This document shows positions 34,602 through 42,347 of a stretch of DNA of 64,000 nt, one piece after another. The notes under the pieces were generated by a model. It was not told where the DNA came from. It saw only the letters and a program-made list of their open reading frames with translations, and searched no databases. The position numbers were made by a program, and so were the translations under genes. The DNA comes from Acidobacteriota bacterium (GTDB lineage: Bacteria; Acidobacteriota; Vicinamibacteria; Vicinamibacterales; CAVVIG01): positions 62,001-126,000 of the forward strand of contig QHWB01000035.1 of assembly GCA_003222395.1 (NCBI GenBank). Direction: 5' to 3'. The first letter of the stretch is position 1. Every line of letters begins with the position of its first letter.

Positions 34602-36469
34602 TGCCCGAAGCCGTTGTACTAACCCCGCCGCCCTCCGAGGACACGACCGGCGAAGCGCGCACAGCAACCCCCACAGCGCCGCGCGTCGCTCGCGCCGCCC
34701 TCGAGATGCTGACGCCGCCCGAAAAGACCGAAACGCATTGCCTTACGTGTCTCGCCTCCCTCGAAGCGGCGCTGTCGGACGGGCTCCTCGGCGAATGGCA
34801 GCACGTCGTCGACGAAGACCCGCTCGCAAGCCTGTTTCAGTCGCCCGGCTGGTGCATGGCGTGGTATCGCTGCTACGCGGACGCGTACCAGCCGTATGTG
34901 ATTGTCGTGCGCGCGCGACGTGGCGTCGTTGGCGTCGTACCGATGGCCGTCGATCGCCGTACCGGCGATTTCGCATTTGCCAGCAACACGATGGCGGACT
35001 ACCGCGACATCGTCGCGCTGCCACGATACCGCGCGAAAGTCGTCTCGGAACTGATTCGGTGCTACTTCGCCGCCGGCTTTCGAAATCGGCTCGAGGTCGG
35101 ATGGATCGACCCTGCGTCCAACACTCCGGCGTTGATCGCGAACGCCTGCCGCGAACGCGCGTTGAAGTACACGGTCCGACATCATCCGTGCTGGCGCTGG
35201 TTCCCGCCGGCGCCGCAAAAACCGAGCGCGCAGAAGTTCCTGAATTGGTACAAGCGCCACGGCAACGTCTCGTTCGACGTGGTCCGGTCGGCGGCAGAAT
35301 GGGAGCGATTCCGCGAAGAATACTACCGTCAGCACTCGCTTCGTCAGGTTCACGCAGGCCGTCCGATTGCGTTCGATGCCCGCAAAACTGACCTGTACGA
35401 CCGCCTGTTTCGATCAGCCGACGTTCAGAGTCATGTCACCGCGTTCCGTGTCGACGGCACGATGCTCGCCGGGCATTTCGGATACGTGTGGCGCGGCGTG
35501 TTACTTCTGGGCCCGCCTTCGATCCGTCTCGAAGATGAGCAGCGATCGCCGGCAGTCATCCTGTTCTCCTGGATTATTCAGAATGCATCCGACCTCGGTC
35601 TCTCCGGCTTCGATCTGACGATTGGCGACAGCGATTTCAAGAAACGGCTTGGGAACACGTGCGTCGAGCTGACGATCGTCGAGGTCTACCCGGGACCAGT
35701 CGCATATTACGTGCGGTCGGTGCGCAGCGGTGCCGTGTCGGCCGCGAAGACCGTGGTGAAGAAGATCGGCGGCGAAGACGCGTGGAAGACGACGGTCAAG
35801 TCTGCCGCCGCGTGGCTCGATTACAAGCGGCAGCGCCTCCGCGAGATGGGGGGTTGGACCGCAGCCCGCGCGGCCGTTACCGCCGCGTTGTCTCGCGTCT
35901 ACGAGAAGCGGACTGGGCTGGTGTATGCGATGACGCCGGAACAACTCCATCCGCTCGAGCCGAGGCTTGTCGCCGGGGAGCAGTACGAGGTCCACGACAA
36001 CTGCGTCGCGGATCTGCTGCTCTGGACCGGATCCTCACCAAGCACTACCAGCGCCATCACCGCCTGCGCGCGTGCCTACGCTCGGGTGCGCAATGACAAC
36101 CGTTTGCTTCATACACTCGTCATCGACGGCAAGCTGGCCGCGTGGGGGTTCTCGTACCAGCCGACGCAGCCGGCGAACCTGACCGAAACGCCGGGCGCGG
36201 TCCTCGACTTCGAGGCGAATGCGGTCTCGCTTTACGATTTCCACACCATCCCTGAATTTCGCGGCCGTCGAGTCTATCAGGCGCTTCTGTCGCGCATCCT
36301 GGCTCGTCGATTCGCCCAGGGAGCGGCCCGCGCGTACATCACCGTCCTGCTGTCGAACACGCCGTCCCGAGTAGCAATCGAGCGCGTAGGATTTCAGCTG
36401 ATACGGGAGCACCACTACCGGCGTCTGCTGAAGCGAGCGTCGGTGACGTCGCGCGTTCCACAGCGCTAA
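34598..36469 (+). CDS. Fusion of two GNAT acetyltransferase domains (FemAB/BioF2-like + GNAT)
   Basis: 623 residues. Residues about 60-370 form a CelD/BioF2-type GNAT (PF13480-like; FQSPGWCMAWYRCYADAYQ, GFDLTIGDSDFKKRLG), similar to the FemAB-related proteins of exosortase loci (TIGR03019). A basic helical linker (about 385-440) connects to a second, ordinary GNAT domain (about 445-610) with the CoA-binding loop IPEFRGRRVYQALL and LLSNTPSRVAIERVGF. The two-domain fusion is unusual. Likely N-acylates an amino sugar or amino-acid substituent of the EPS. The ATG lies inside the previous stop; a second ATG follows directly. It ends 55 bp before a convergent gene. Confidence 0.78.
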   Translation: MMPEAVVLTPPPSEDTTGEARTATPTAPRVARAALEMLTPPEKTETHCLTCLASLEAALSDGLLGEWQHVVDEDPLASLFQSPGWCMAWYRCYADAYQPYVIVVRARRGVVGVVPMAVDRRTGDFAFASNTMADYRDIVALPRYRAKVVSELIRCYFAAGFRNRLEVGWIDPASNTPALIANACRERALKYTVRHHPCWRWFPPAPQKPSAQKFLNWYKRHGNVSFDVVRSAAEWERFREEYYRQHSLRQVHAGRPIAFDARKTDLYDRLFRSADVQSHVTAFRVDGTMLAGHFGYVWRGVLLLGPPSIRLEDEQRSPAVILFSWIIQNASDLGLSGFDLTIGDSDFKKRLGNTCVELTIVEVYPGPVAYYVRSVRSGAVSAAKTVVKKIGGEDAWKTTVKSAAAWLDYKRQRLREMGGWTAARAAVTAALSRVYEKRTGLVYAMTPEQLHPLEPRLVAGEQYEVHDNCVADLLLWTGSSPSTTSAITACARAYARVRNDNRLLHTLVIDGKLAAWGFSYQPTQPANLTETPGAVLDFEANAVSLYDFHTIPEFRGRRVYQALLSRILARRFAQGAARAYITVLLSNTPSRVAIERVGFQLIREHHYRRLLKRASVTSRVPQR

Positions 36470-36524
36470 CATCGAACCCGGTTCGACGCGGGGCGCGACG
36501 CGAGTCCGTACTCCGCTTCGGCGA

Positions 36525-38096
36525 TTAGGCCAATTCGCCCCGCAGCCGTTCGGATCCAGGCACACGCATCAGAATCAGTTTCCGCGACGCAGGATCCAGC
36601 ACCGCGAAGAAGGCGACGCTGAAGTACACACCGGAGATAATCGCCCCCGCCACAATCAAGTCGAACCAGTTGCGCCCGGGAAGGATCGTGAATCTGAGCA
36701 TCGCCGCCACGGCGGCTGCCGGAACGGCACATAACAGCGGACGGGAATAGATCGCGTCGATGTACTCGTAGACCGAGAATCGATTGATGCGGCACATGAT
36801 CGCCGCGAGATACACGCATCGGCTCAGCATGAGCGACGCCGCAACGACGCAGGCCGCGCCGAAAGCACCATACCGCGGCACCACGACGAACATCGCCGCG
36901 ATCGAGCCGATCACCTCGACCAGGATGCCGTACGCGTATAGCGCATGACGCCCTTGACCCATAAGAACCGCGCCCGAGTTGAACTGGCCGGCGATTGCGA
37001 ACAGAAACGGAATCGCCAATATCGGAAGCAGCGGACCGCTCGCGCGCCCGAGCACCGGCGACACCCACACGGTCAGCAATGGCGTTCCATAAAACGCCAG
37101 AAACACGGCGAGCGGCATGAACAGCGCCAGGCAATGTCTGTTGGTCACGACCGCCATGTTCCAGACGTTCCGCGAGTCGCGTTTCTCGTCGAACTCCGCT
37201 GTGACCGACGCGGTGATGTAGCCCACCTTCGCGAACGCCTCGGTCGTGTACATCAACAACCGCCAGGGCAGCGCGAAAAAAGCGACGTCGCTGGGTCCGC
37301 GCAGGTATCCGAGCATTGTCGAGGGTGATTGAATCGAAACGAGGTTCGCCGCCGCCATCACCGACGAATGCTTGCCGTAATGGAACATGCCCTTGAGCGC
37401 CTCGACCCGCACCATCTGCGGGGACAGCCTGAGCTGCGGGAACACGCGCTTCAGATTGATGATGTTCCAGAGATCTTCGCCGATTTGAACGCAGACGGTG
37501 AGCACGGCCAGGCCGATCAGACCGTACCCCGACATCAGCAGCGCAATCGATCCGATTGCGCGCGTCGTCAGCGCGGCAATGTACGCGCGATTGATGAGAT
37601 CGAACCGTTGGAACGCTTCGAGAGCGCCGGTTATCGGGGACACGGTGAGCCGCTCCGAGATCGAGAATGCGATGATCACGATCAGCAGTCGCCCATCCGG
37701 CTGCAGCGCGGGTTGGATCTTGAAGAAGCCCATCGCCGCATACCGACTGAGGAATGCGATCACGAAGCAAGGCGTCGACATCAGCAGGAAGTAGAGCACC
37801 GCGGTTGCGAGCGTTTCGTTGATCGCGGGCCACTCCCGCCGGGCTTTGTGCCGCGCGCACCGGTTGATCACCGCCGAACGAAACCCGAAATCGAGCAGAC
37901 GCAGATAGTCCATTGTCGAAAACAGAAGTACCCATACGCCGTATCGTTCGACGCCAAGCCGGCGAACGATGATCGGCGAGAGCACGATGCCGAGCACCAG
38001 GTTTACGGCTACGCCGATCCAGCTCCAGACAACGTTGACGAGAAAACGCCTCTTCTGGGATAAGGACTCGGAAACCGGCGGATCCACGGGGTTCAT
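36525..38096 (-). CDS. Wzx-type oligosaccharide flippase (second)
   Basis: 523 residues, about 14 predicted membrane helices, with VWSWIGVAVNLVLGIVLSPIIVRRLGVERYGVWVLLFST as the typical polysaccharide-synthase/MATE-like opening. The ATG at 38096 was preferred over an in-frame TTG at 38117; neither has a clear ribosome site. It lies on the opposite strand to the main cluster with the acyltransferase and the two secreted CBM6/EEP genes. It is clearly distinct from the flippases at 4375 and 49267, so it is not a simple recent duplicate. May flip a differently decorated unit. Confidence 0.84.
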   Translation of the reverse strand: MNPVDPPVSESLSQKRRFLVNVVWSWIGVAVNLVLGIVLSPIIVRRLGVERYGVWVLLFSTMDYLRLLDFGFRSAVINRCARHKARREWPAINETLATAVLYFLLMSTPCFVIAFLSRYAAMGFFKIQPALQPDGRLLIVIIAFSISERLTVSPITGALEAFQRFDLINRAYIAALTTRAIGSIALLMSGYGLIGLAVLTVCVQIGEDLWNIINLKRVFPQLRLSPQMVRVEALKGMFHYGKHSSVMAAANLVSIQSPSTMLGYLRGPSDVAFFALPWRLLMYTTEAFAKVGYITASVTAEFDEKRDSRNVWNMAVVTNRHCLALFMPLAVFLAFYGTPLLTVWVSPVLGRASGPLLPILAIPFLFAIAGQFNSGAVLMGQGRHALYAYGILVEVIGSIAAMFVVVPRYGAFGAACVVAASLMLSRCVYLAAIMCRINRFSVYEYIDAIYSRPLLCAVPAAAVAAMLRFTILPGRNWFDLIVAGAIISGVYFSVAFFAVLDPASRKLILMRVPGSERLRGELA

Positions 38097-38204
38097 TCGG
38101 CAGTAGGGTTCGAGCAAGAAGCCGCGCCGACCAGCTGGACCAACATCATGCGCTACGGCAGAGCACAGCGCGTGCCACTTATGGACGAGCGCCCGCGGTC
38201 GAGC

Positions 38205-39377
38205 TCACCCTCGCCGACGCGGGAACAGCCGCACTTCGAGCCGATGGCGCGTCGCGAGCGACGGGCGCTCGACGAGGTAGAACGAGGCCAGCGATGCAAT
38301 TGCCATGAGGATGATGTTCAAGGGAAACGTCGCGAGCGCGGACTGTGAATACCGGTTGAGAAAGAGCTGCTGCCACAAATAGATCGAATAGCTGATCACG
38401 CCGACGAAGGCGACCGGACGCGCGTTCAGGAATCGGCCGACGACGCCTTTGTGATACATCACTGCCCAATGGACGCATAACGCGGCGCCGACGTTCATCA
38501 GCGTGAAGCTCGCGAAGAAGTAAACGCGCGGATGTTCGTGAAACGCGCTCGCTGCGAGCACTATGAGCGGCACGAGCAGGAACGCGGGCGACGCAAGCAT
38601 GCGGCGGTACCACGACTGGGCGATAAGCCAGCTCGCAAGGCCCGCGAGCAGGCATCCGATCGCCAGAGAATCGGCGACCGTCTCGAAGCCGTGGCCGATG
38701 CCGTTCGTGTTCGACGCTGCGAAGTGCCACAGGACGAGGCGGACGAACGGCGAGATCACGACCACGGCCGTCGCGACCGCGAATGCCCCGCGTCGCCCGG
38801 CCAGCAACAGCACCGCGGGCCAGAGAAGATAAAACTGCTCTTCCACTGCCAGCGACCAGGTATGCCCGACCCACCAAGAACGCTGCGCGTAGTAATTCGA
38901 CGAATACGTGACGGCATGGACGAGATCAGCCGGCGCAAGCCGGATGAGTTGCAGAAATGCCCCGATCGCCACGACCAGAATGAGCGTGTAGTACGGCGGG
39001 AGGATGCGGAAGGTTCGTCGGAAATAAAACCGCGAAAGGCTGATGGTGCCGTAACGATTCCACTCGTCCAGCAGGAGATTCGTGATCAGAAAGCCCGAGA
39101 TGACGAAAAACACGCGCACGCCAAGCTCGCCGAGCGGCAGAATGTCGGCGACACGACCGTTTATCGGAGACCGCTCCGTGCCGGCCAGGTGGCTCAAGAC
39201 GACCAATCCGATGGAGATAGCCCTCAGACCGTCGAGCGAGGGTATACGCCGGTCGGCAGCCGGAGAAAGCGGCCGTTGCGCGCGAAGCTCCGCCGGTGTG
39301 ACGCGACGGCCGGCATCGGAAATGGATTCGTTGAGCGTTTCGTGGCGAGGCGCCCGTTCGAGCGTTGCTTGAGCCAA
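38205..39377 (-). CDS. Acyltransferase family 3 membrane O-acyltransferase (OafA/YrhL type)
   Basis: About 390 residues with ten predicted membrane helices. Family motifs: IPSLDGLRAISIGLVVLSH (catalytic His and Arg region), RVFFVISGFLIT, FYFRRTFRILPPYY and TWSLAVEEQFYLLWP. These enzymes transfer acetyl or similar groups to extracellular or lipid-linked polysaccharide. The start is uncertain: the frame stays open to 39566, but that part runs through a strong hairpin (39494-39540) and lacks family sequence. A TTG at 39377 gives the usual family length and is used here; no good ribosome site was found. Confidence 0.8.
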   Translation of the reverse strand: MAQATLERAPRHETLNESISDAGRRVTPAELRAQRPLSPAADRRIPSLDGLRAISIGLVVLSHLAGTERSPINGRVADILPLGELGVRVFFVISGFLITNLLLDEWNRYGTISLSRFYFRRTFRILPPYYTLILVVAIGAFLQLIRLAPADLVHAVTYSSNYYAQRSWWVGHTWSLAVEEQFYLLWPAVLLLAGRRGAFAVATAVVVISPFVRLVLWHFAASNTNGIGHGFETVADSLAIGCLLAGLASWLIAQSWYRRMLASPAFLLVPLIVLAASAFHEHPRVYFFASFTLMNVGAALCVHWAVMYHKGVVGRFLNARPVAFVGVISYSIYLWQQLFLNRYSQSALATFPLNIILMAIASLASFYLVERPSLATRHRLEVRLFPRRRG

Positions 39378-39493
39378 CGCCGCCGCTCGAAGCAAAACGA
39401 ACGCCGATACGGTCGAGCGGGGAATTCCGCCGGTTCTTAACGAAAAGGACAGCCGACTCGGCGGGATGCGTTCCGAGAAACGGAACGGCGGCA

Positions 39494-39540
39494 CCCACAA
39501 ACGTCCTGTTCGCGGCAAACCCGCGACGGACGTTTGTGGG
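39494..39540 (-). terminator. Long two-part hairpin, probable terminator of the CBM6/EEP gene
   Basis: CCCACAAACGTCC pairs perfectly with GGACGTTTGTGGG (13 bp), and inside it TCGCGG pairs with CCGCGA (6 bp) around a CAAAC loop. It lies 60 bp past the stop of the gene at 39600-41831. No U-tract is seen, as is common in GC-rich genomes. Confidence 0.7.
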
Positions 39541-39599
39541 TCCGCCGAGCGAACGGCCTGCGACACGACGCCGCAGGCCGTCCCTCGATCAGAGAGACA

Positions 39600-41831
39600 T
39601 CACCGGAAGATCCGCAGCGCGGTCTGAACGGGCAGATGGTCGGAGACGGTACCGGTGCTCGTCGGGATCATCGTCCAGAGCGCCTGCGCCCTACCGCCCG
39701 CGTCGGCGAAGCAGAAGTCGATCTTCATGTTCGGGTTCGGCATGAAGGCGGAGTACGGATTGCCGCTGCCGACGAGCGGCCAGGTATCGACGAAGTTCGG
39801 CCTCATGCCGCTCGTGGTGTTCACCTCGTCGGCGCCCGCATTGAAATCGCCCATCGCGATTTGAGGCGCGGAATAGTTACTGGCCCACGACTTCAACACC
39901 GACATCGACGCGGCGCGCGTAGCCACGACGTTGGTGCAGCCGCCGGTCTGTAGATGCGTGCCGAAGACCTGCAGCGGAGTGCCGCCGACGCTCACCGCCA
40001 GACGCGCAGCCGCCCGCGCCGAGTGATAGCAGTCCGCATATGGCAGATACGCGACGCTGCTGCCGAGAACCGGCAGCGACGAGAAGATCGCCACGCCCTC
40101 GTCCTCGCCCCGCGTGCACGTGCCATTCCACGCGCCCGACGGACAGTGCGTCTGGAACACCCCTTGCCATGTCTGTCCAGTGACCGCCGCCAACCGATTC
40201 AGATAGTCCGTGTAGTGGAAGGCGTAAGCTTCCTCCATCACGATGATCTGCGGCCGCGGGCTGAGCGCCATCAGCGCCTCGATCACCCGCTGCGCGTGCG
40301 CCACCGACGAGTCGTTCACCTGGATATTCCAGTCGGCAACCACGATGTCCGTGAAGGATCCTGTGCTGGGCGGCGGCGGTGGCGGGGGAAGCGGGGGCAG
40401 TGTGGCGCCCTCCGTCGTGAACGACCAGATCGGTCCTGTCGTCGACCCGGCCGCGTTTTTCGCGATCACCTGCCAGTAGTACTTAGTTCCGGAGCTCAAT
40501 CCTGACGCTTCGTAATAGACGGGAGTCAGGTCATTGATGAACGCCGCTGGCGGATTCGAGGCCGAGAACCGCAGATCGAACGAAGTGGCGCCGGTCGACT
40601 GCCAGCTGAGGGTGGGCGCTACCGTGACCCCGACCGCTCCGTTCGTCGCCGATGTCGTCGGCACGGACGGCAATGTTCCCGTCGACGGCGGCGTAACGCT
40701 CGACGCGGCATTCACGGATATCGATCCGACATTGAATCCCGCGCTGTCGAACGACAAGGTCATCTGCTGCCGTCCCGCACCGAGCGCGACCGGCACGCTG
40801 ACTGTCGTCCAATTCTGCCATCCACCCGTCGCCGGAATCGCGACCGCCATCCACACGTTGCTCGCCGTGTTGAATCCCAGATGCAGCGAGCCTCCCCCGC
40901 TCGGCGACGCGACGCGCAACTGCACGGTATAGCTGCCCGCGCTCGCCACGTTCACCGTGTAATTGACCCATTCGCCCGCCAAGATCCAGCCGATATCGTA
41001 GCCGCCGTCGGCGCAGCGTTCGAGATCGACGTCGGTCGAGCGATACGCGCCGCCGAGGTTGCCCGCGGTCGTATCGTGGTACGCCACGCCTTCGCCGCCG
41101 TTATCGAAATTTGCCGCCGCGATGACGCCAGGGATCGCCGCCGGCGTACCTGTGTATGGCGTCATGCCGCCGCTCGGCGGCGCTGCGGAAGCGGGCTTCG
41201 CCACGATCGTGCTGTCCCGGGTCACCTGGCCGGGCGCGCGCGAGAGATACGTCGAAGCGCTGAGCACGATCTGATCGAGCTGGACGCCGTCTTCACGCGT
41301 CTGAATACGAATCGTGTGAGTGCCACTGGTCGCGAACTTGACCGTGTTCACCTGATTCAGCCAGTACGCTTTGTCCTGCCAACCCCACCCTGAGACGCCG
41401 CAGCCGCTGCAGTTCTCGAGGTTGACGAGGAGAGCGCTCGTGGTGGCCATCCGGTAGATCGCCGATCCGTTCAGGTCGGTTGCGTCGCTGAACTGGACCC
41501 AGACCGAGTCGTTGTACTTCGAGCTCGCCGTCGCGCGCAGCCGCAGCCACACGTGATACGCCGTATTCGCAGGTGCATCGAACGTGGCGTCGACGAAGTA
41601 CGTCGGCGAGGCCAGAGGGGAATTGGCGGTGGACCATCCGTTGTCTGGTGTCGTCAGAATCTGCGCGCCCGCTGCGCTGCCATCGCCAGCCCTGACCCAG
41701 TTGCCTTGCAGCGACCGAACGTCCGACGCGTACAACACTACATCCGGAACCGCTGCCGATGGAGCCGCGAGCAGGCCCGCCGCCAGCGTCAGCGCCACCG
41801 CAATCGTCCGATCCAACCGACGAATCTTCAT
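39600..41831 (-). CDS. Secreted endonuclease/exonuclease/phosphatase (EEP) family protein with recurrent module, CBM6 and FN3
   Basis: 743 residues. The ATG at 41831 has GGAGG five bases upstream and starts a signal peptide (TIAVALTLAAGLLAAPSAA). Order: recurrent module (about 28-210), a CBM6-type carbohydrate-binding domain (about 222-370; IPGVIAAANFDNGGEGVAYHD, STDVDLE, IGWILAGEWVNYTVNV), an FN3-like domain (about 390-480), a poly-Pro linker, and an EEP domain (about 495-743). The EEP domain shows DWNIQV, IIVMEE, FGTHLQTG, MGDFNAG and the terminal SDHLPVQ, that is, the metal and catalytic residues of the DNase I/sphingomyelinase fold. A secreted phosphodiesterase that binds glycan is likely; whether DNA, lipid or polymer is cut is unknown. 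Paralogue of the next gene on the same strand. Confidence 0.85.
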   Translation of the reverse strand: MKIRRLDRTIAVALTLAAGLLAAPSAAVPDVVLYASDVRSLQGNWVRAGDGSAAGAQILTTPDNGWSTANSPLASPTYFVDATFDAPANTAYHVWLRLRATASSKYNDSVWVQFSDATDLNGSAIYRMATTSALLVNLENCSGCGVSGWGWQDKAYWLNQVNTVKFATSGTHTIRIQTREDGVQLDQIVLSASTYLSRAPGQVTRDSTIVAKPASAAPPSGGMTPYTGTPAAIPGVIAAANFDNGGEGVAYHDTTAGNLGGAYRSTDVDLERCADGGYDIGWILAGEWVNYTVNVASAGSYTVQLRVASPSGGGSLHLGFNTASNVWMAVAIPATGGWQNWTTVSVPVALGAGRQQMTLSFDSAGFNVGSISVNAASSVTPPSTGTLPSVPTTSATNGAVGVTVAPTLSWQSTGATSFDLRFSASNPPAAFINDLTPVYYEASGLSSGTKYYWQVIAKNAAGSTTGPIWSFTTEGATLPPLPPPPPPPSTGSFTDIVVADWNIQVNDSSVAHAQRVIEALMALSPRPQIIVMEEAYAFHYTDYLNRLAAVTGQTWQGVFQTHCPSGAWNGTCTRGEDEGVAIFSSLPVLGSSVAYLPYADCYHSARAAARLAVSVGGTPLQVFGTHLQTGGCTNVVATRAASMSVLKSWASNYSAPQIAMGDFNAGADEVNTTSGMRPNFVDTWPLVGSGNPYSAFMPNPNMKIDFCFADAGGRAQALWTMIPTSTGTVSDHLPVQTALRIFR

Positions 41832-42347
41832 CTGTCCTCCATTCGAATGCGCGACCGTATCGACTCGGACGCGAAGGAACGATCGACGCGTCCACACACT
41901 TATTGCCTTGGGGCCGCGCGACGCTCGGCGCGGCCGAACCGCAGCCGCATCGCATCGCGTGTGAGTTAAGAACCTTGAAAGGGATTGGCGCGGTCCGGTA
42001 TCTCCGGGCGCGCCGGCCGTCTCATGGGCAAGAGTTCGGCCAATTCCTGACTTGTGTGGAAATGCTGAAGTTTCGGCGCTCTGTCTGTTCAAGGCTCATG
42101 AGGCGCCTTGGACGACAACTCAACAGTATGGCAAGAATTACACGTCGCCGCAGCATGGCACCGAAGAATGCGAGCGAATTCTAACGTCCTTGATGGTCTA
42201 ACTCGTAAAGCATGAGTTCGCAATTGGTACATCGGGGCGACTTGTGAGCGCGAGACGCGACCGGAAGTGAGGTCCCGTGTCGGCGGCGGCGACAGCTGAT
42301 CGACCCGGGCGAACTCGGTTCTGACGAGCCCTGGTTCCTCCCGGCCA
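41832..42347 (-). promoter_or_regulatory. 516-bp intergenic region: regulatory region of the 39600-41831 gene
   Basis: No credible gene. On the minus strand, TGGCCGAACTCTTGCC (42042 down to 42027) is a sigma-54 -24/-12 match with exact GG-N10-GC spacing. Upstream are two blocks that align without gaps with blocks upstream of the paralogue at 45035: 42116-42142 (21 of 27 bases identical to 45274-45300) and 42205-42234 (21 of 30 identical to 45360-45389). Their distances from the -24 box agree within a few bases in the two regions (about 75 and 163). They are candidate enhancer-binding-protein sites. The predicted leader is about 185 bases. Confidence 0.6.

Noticed and set aside
36473-36495. 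GGTTCGAC segment resembling a tRNA T-loop in the convergent gap
   Set aside because: The flanking bases do not form a T-stem and no acceptor, D or anticodon arms can be drawn in the surrounding sequence.
39392-39406. Minus-strand CGGCGTTCGTTTTGCT upstream of the acyltransferase
   Set aside because: Spacing is exact, but the first base is not T and the predicted transcript start would fall almost on the presumed start codon, inside the possible coding frame.
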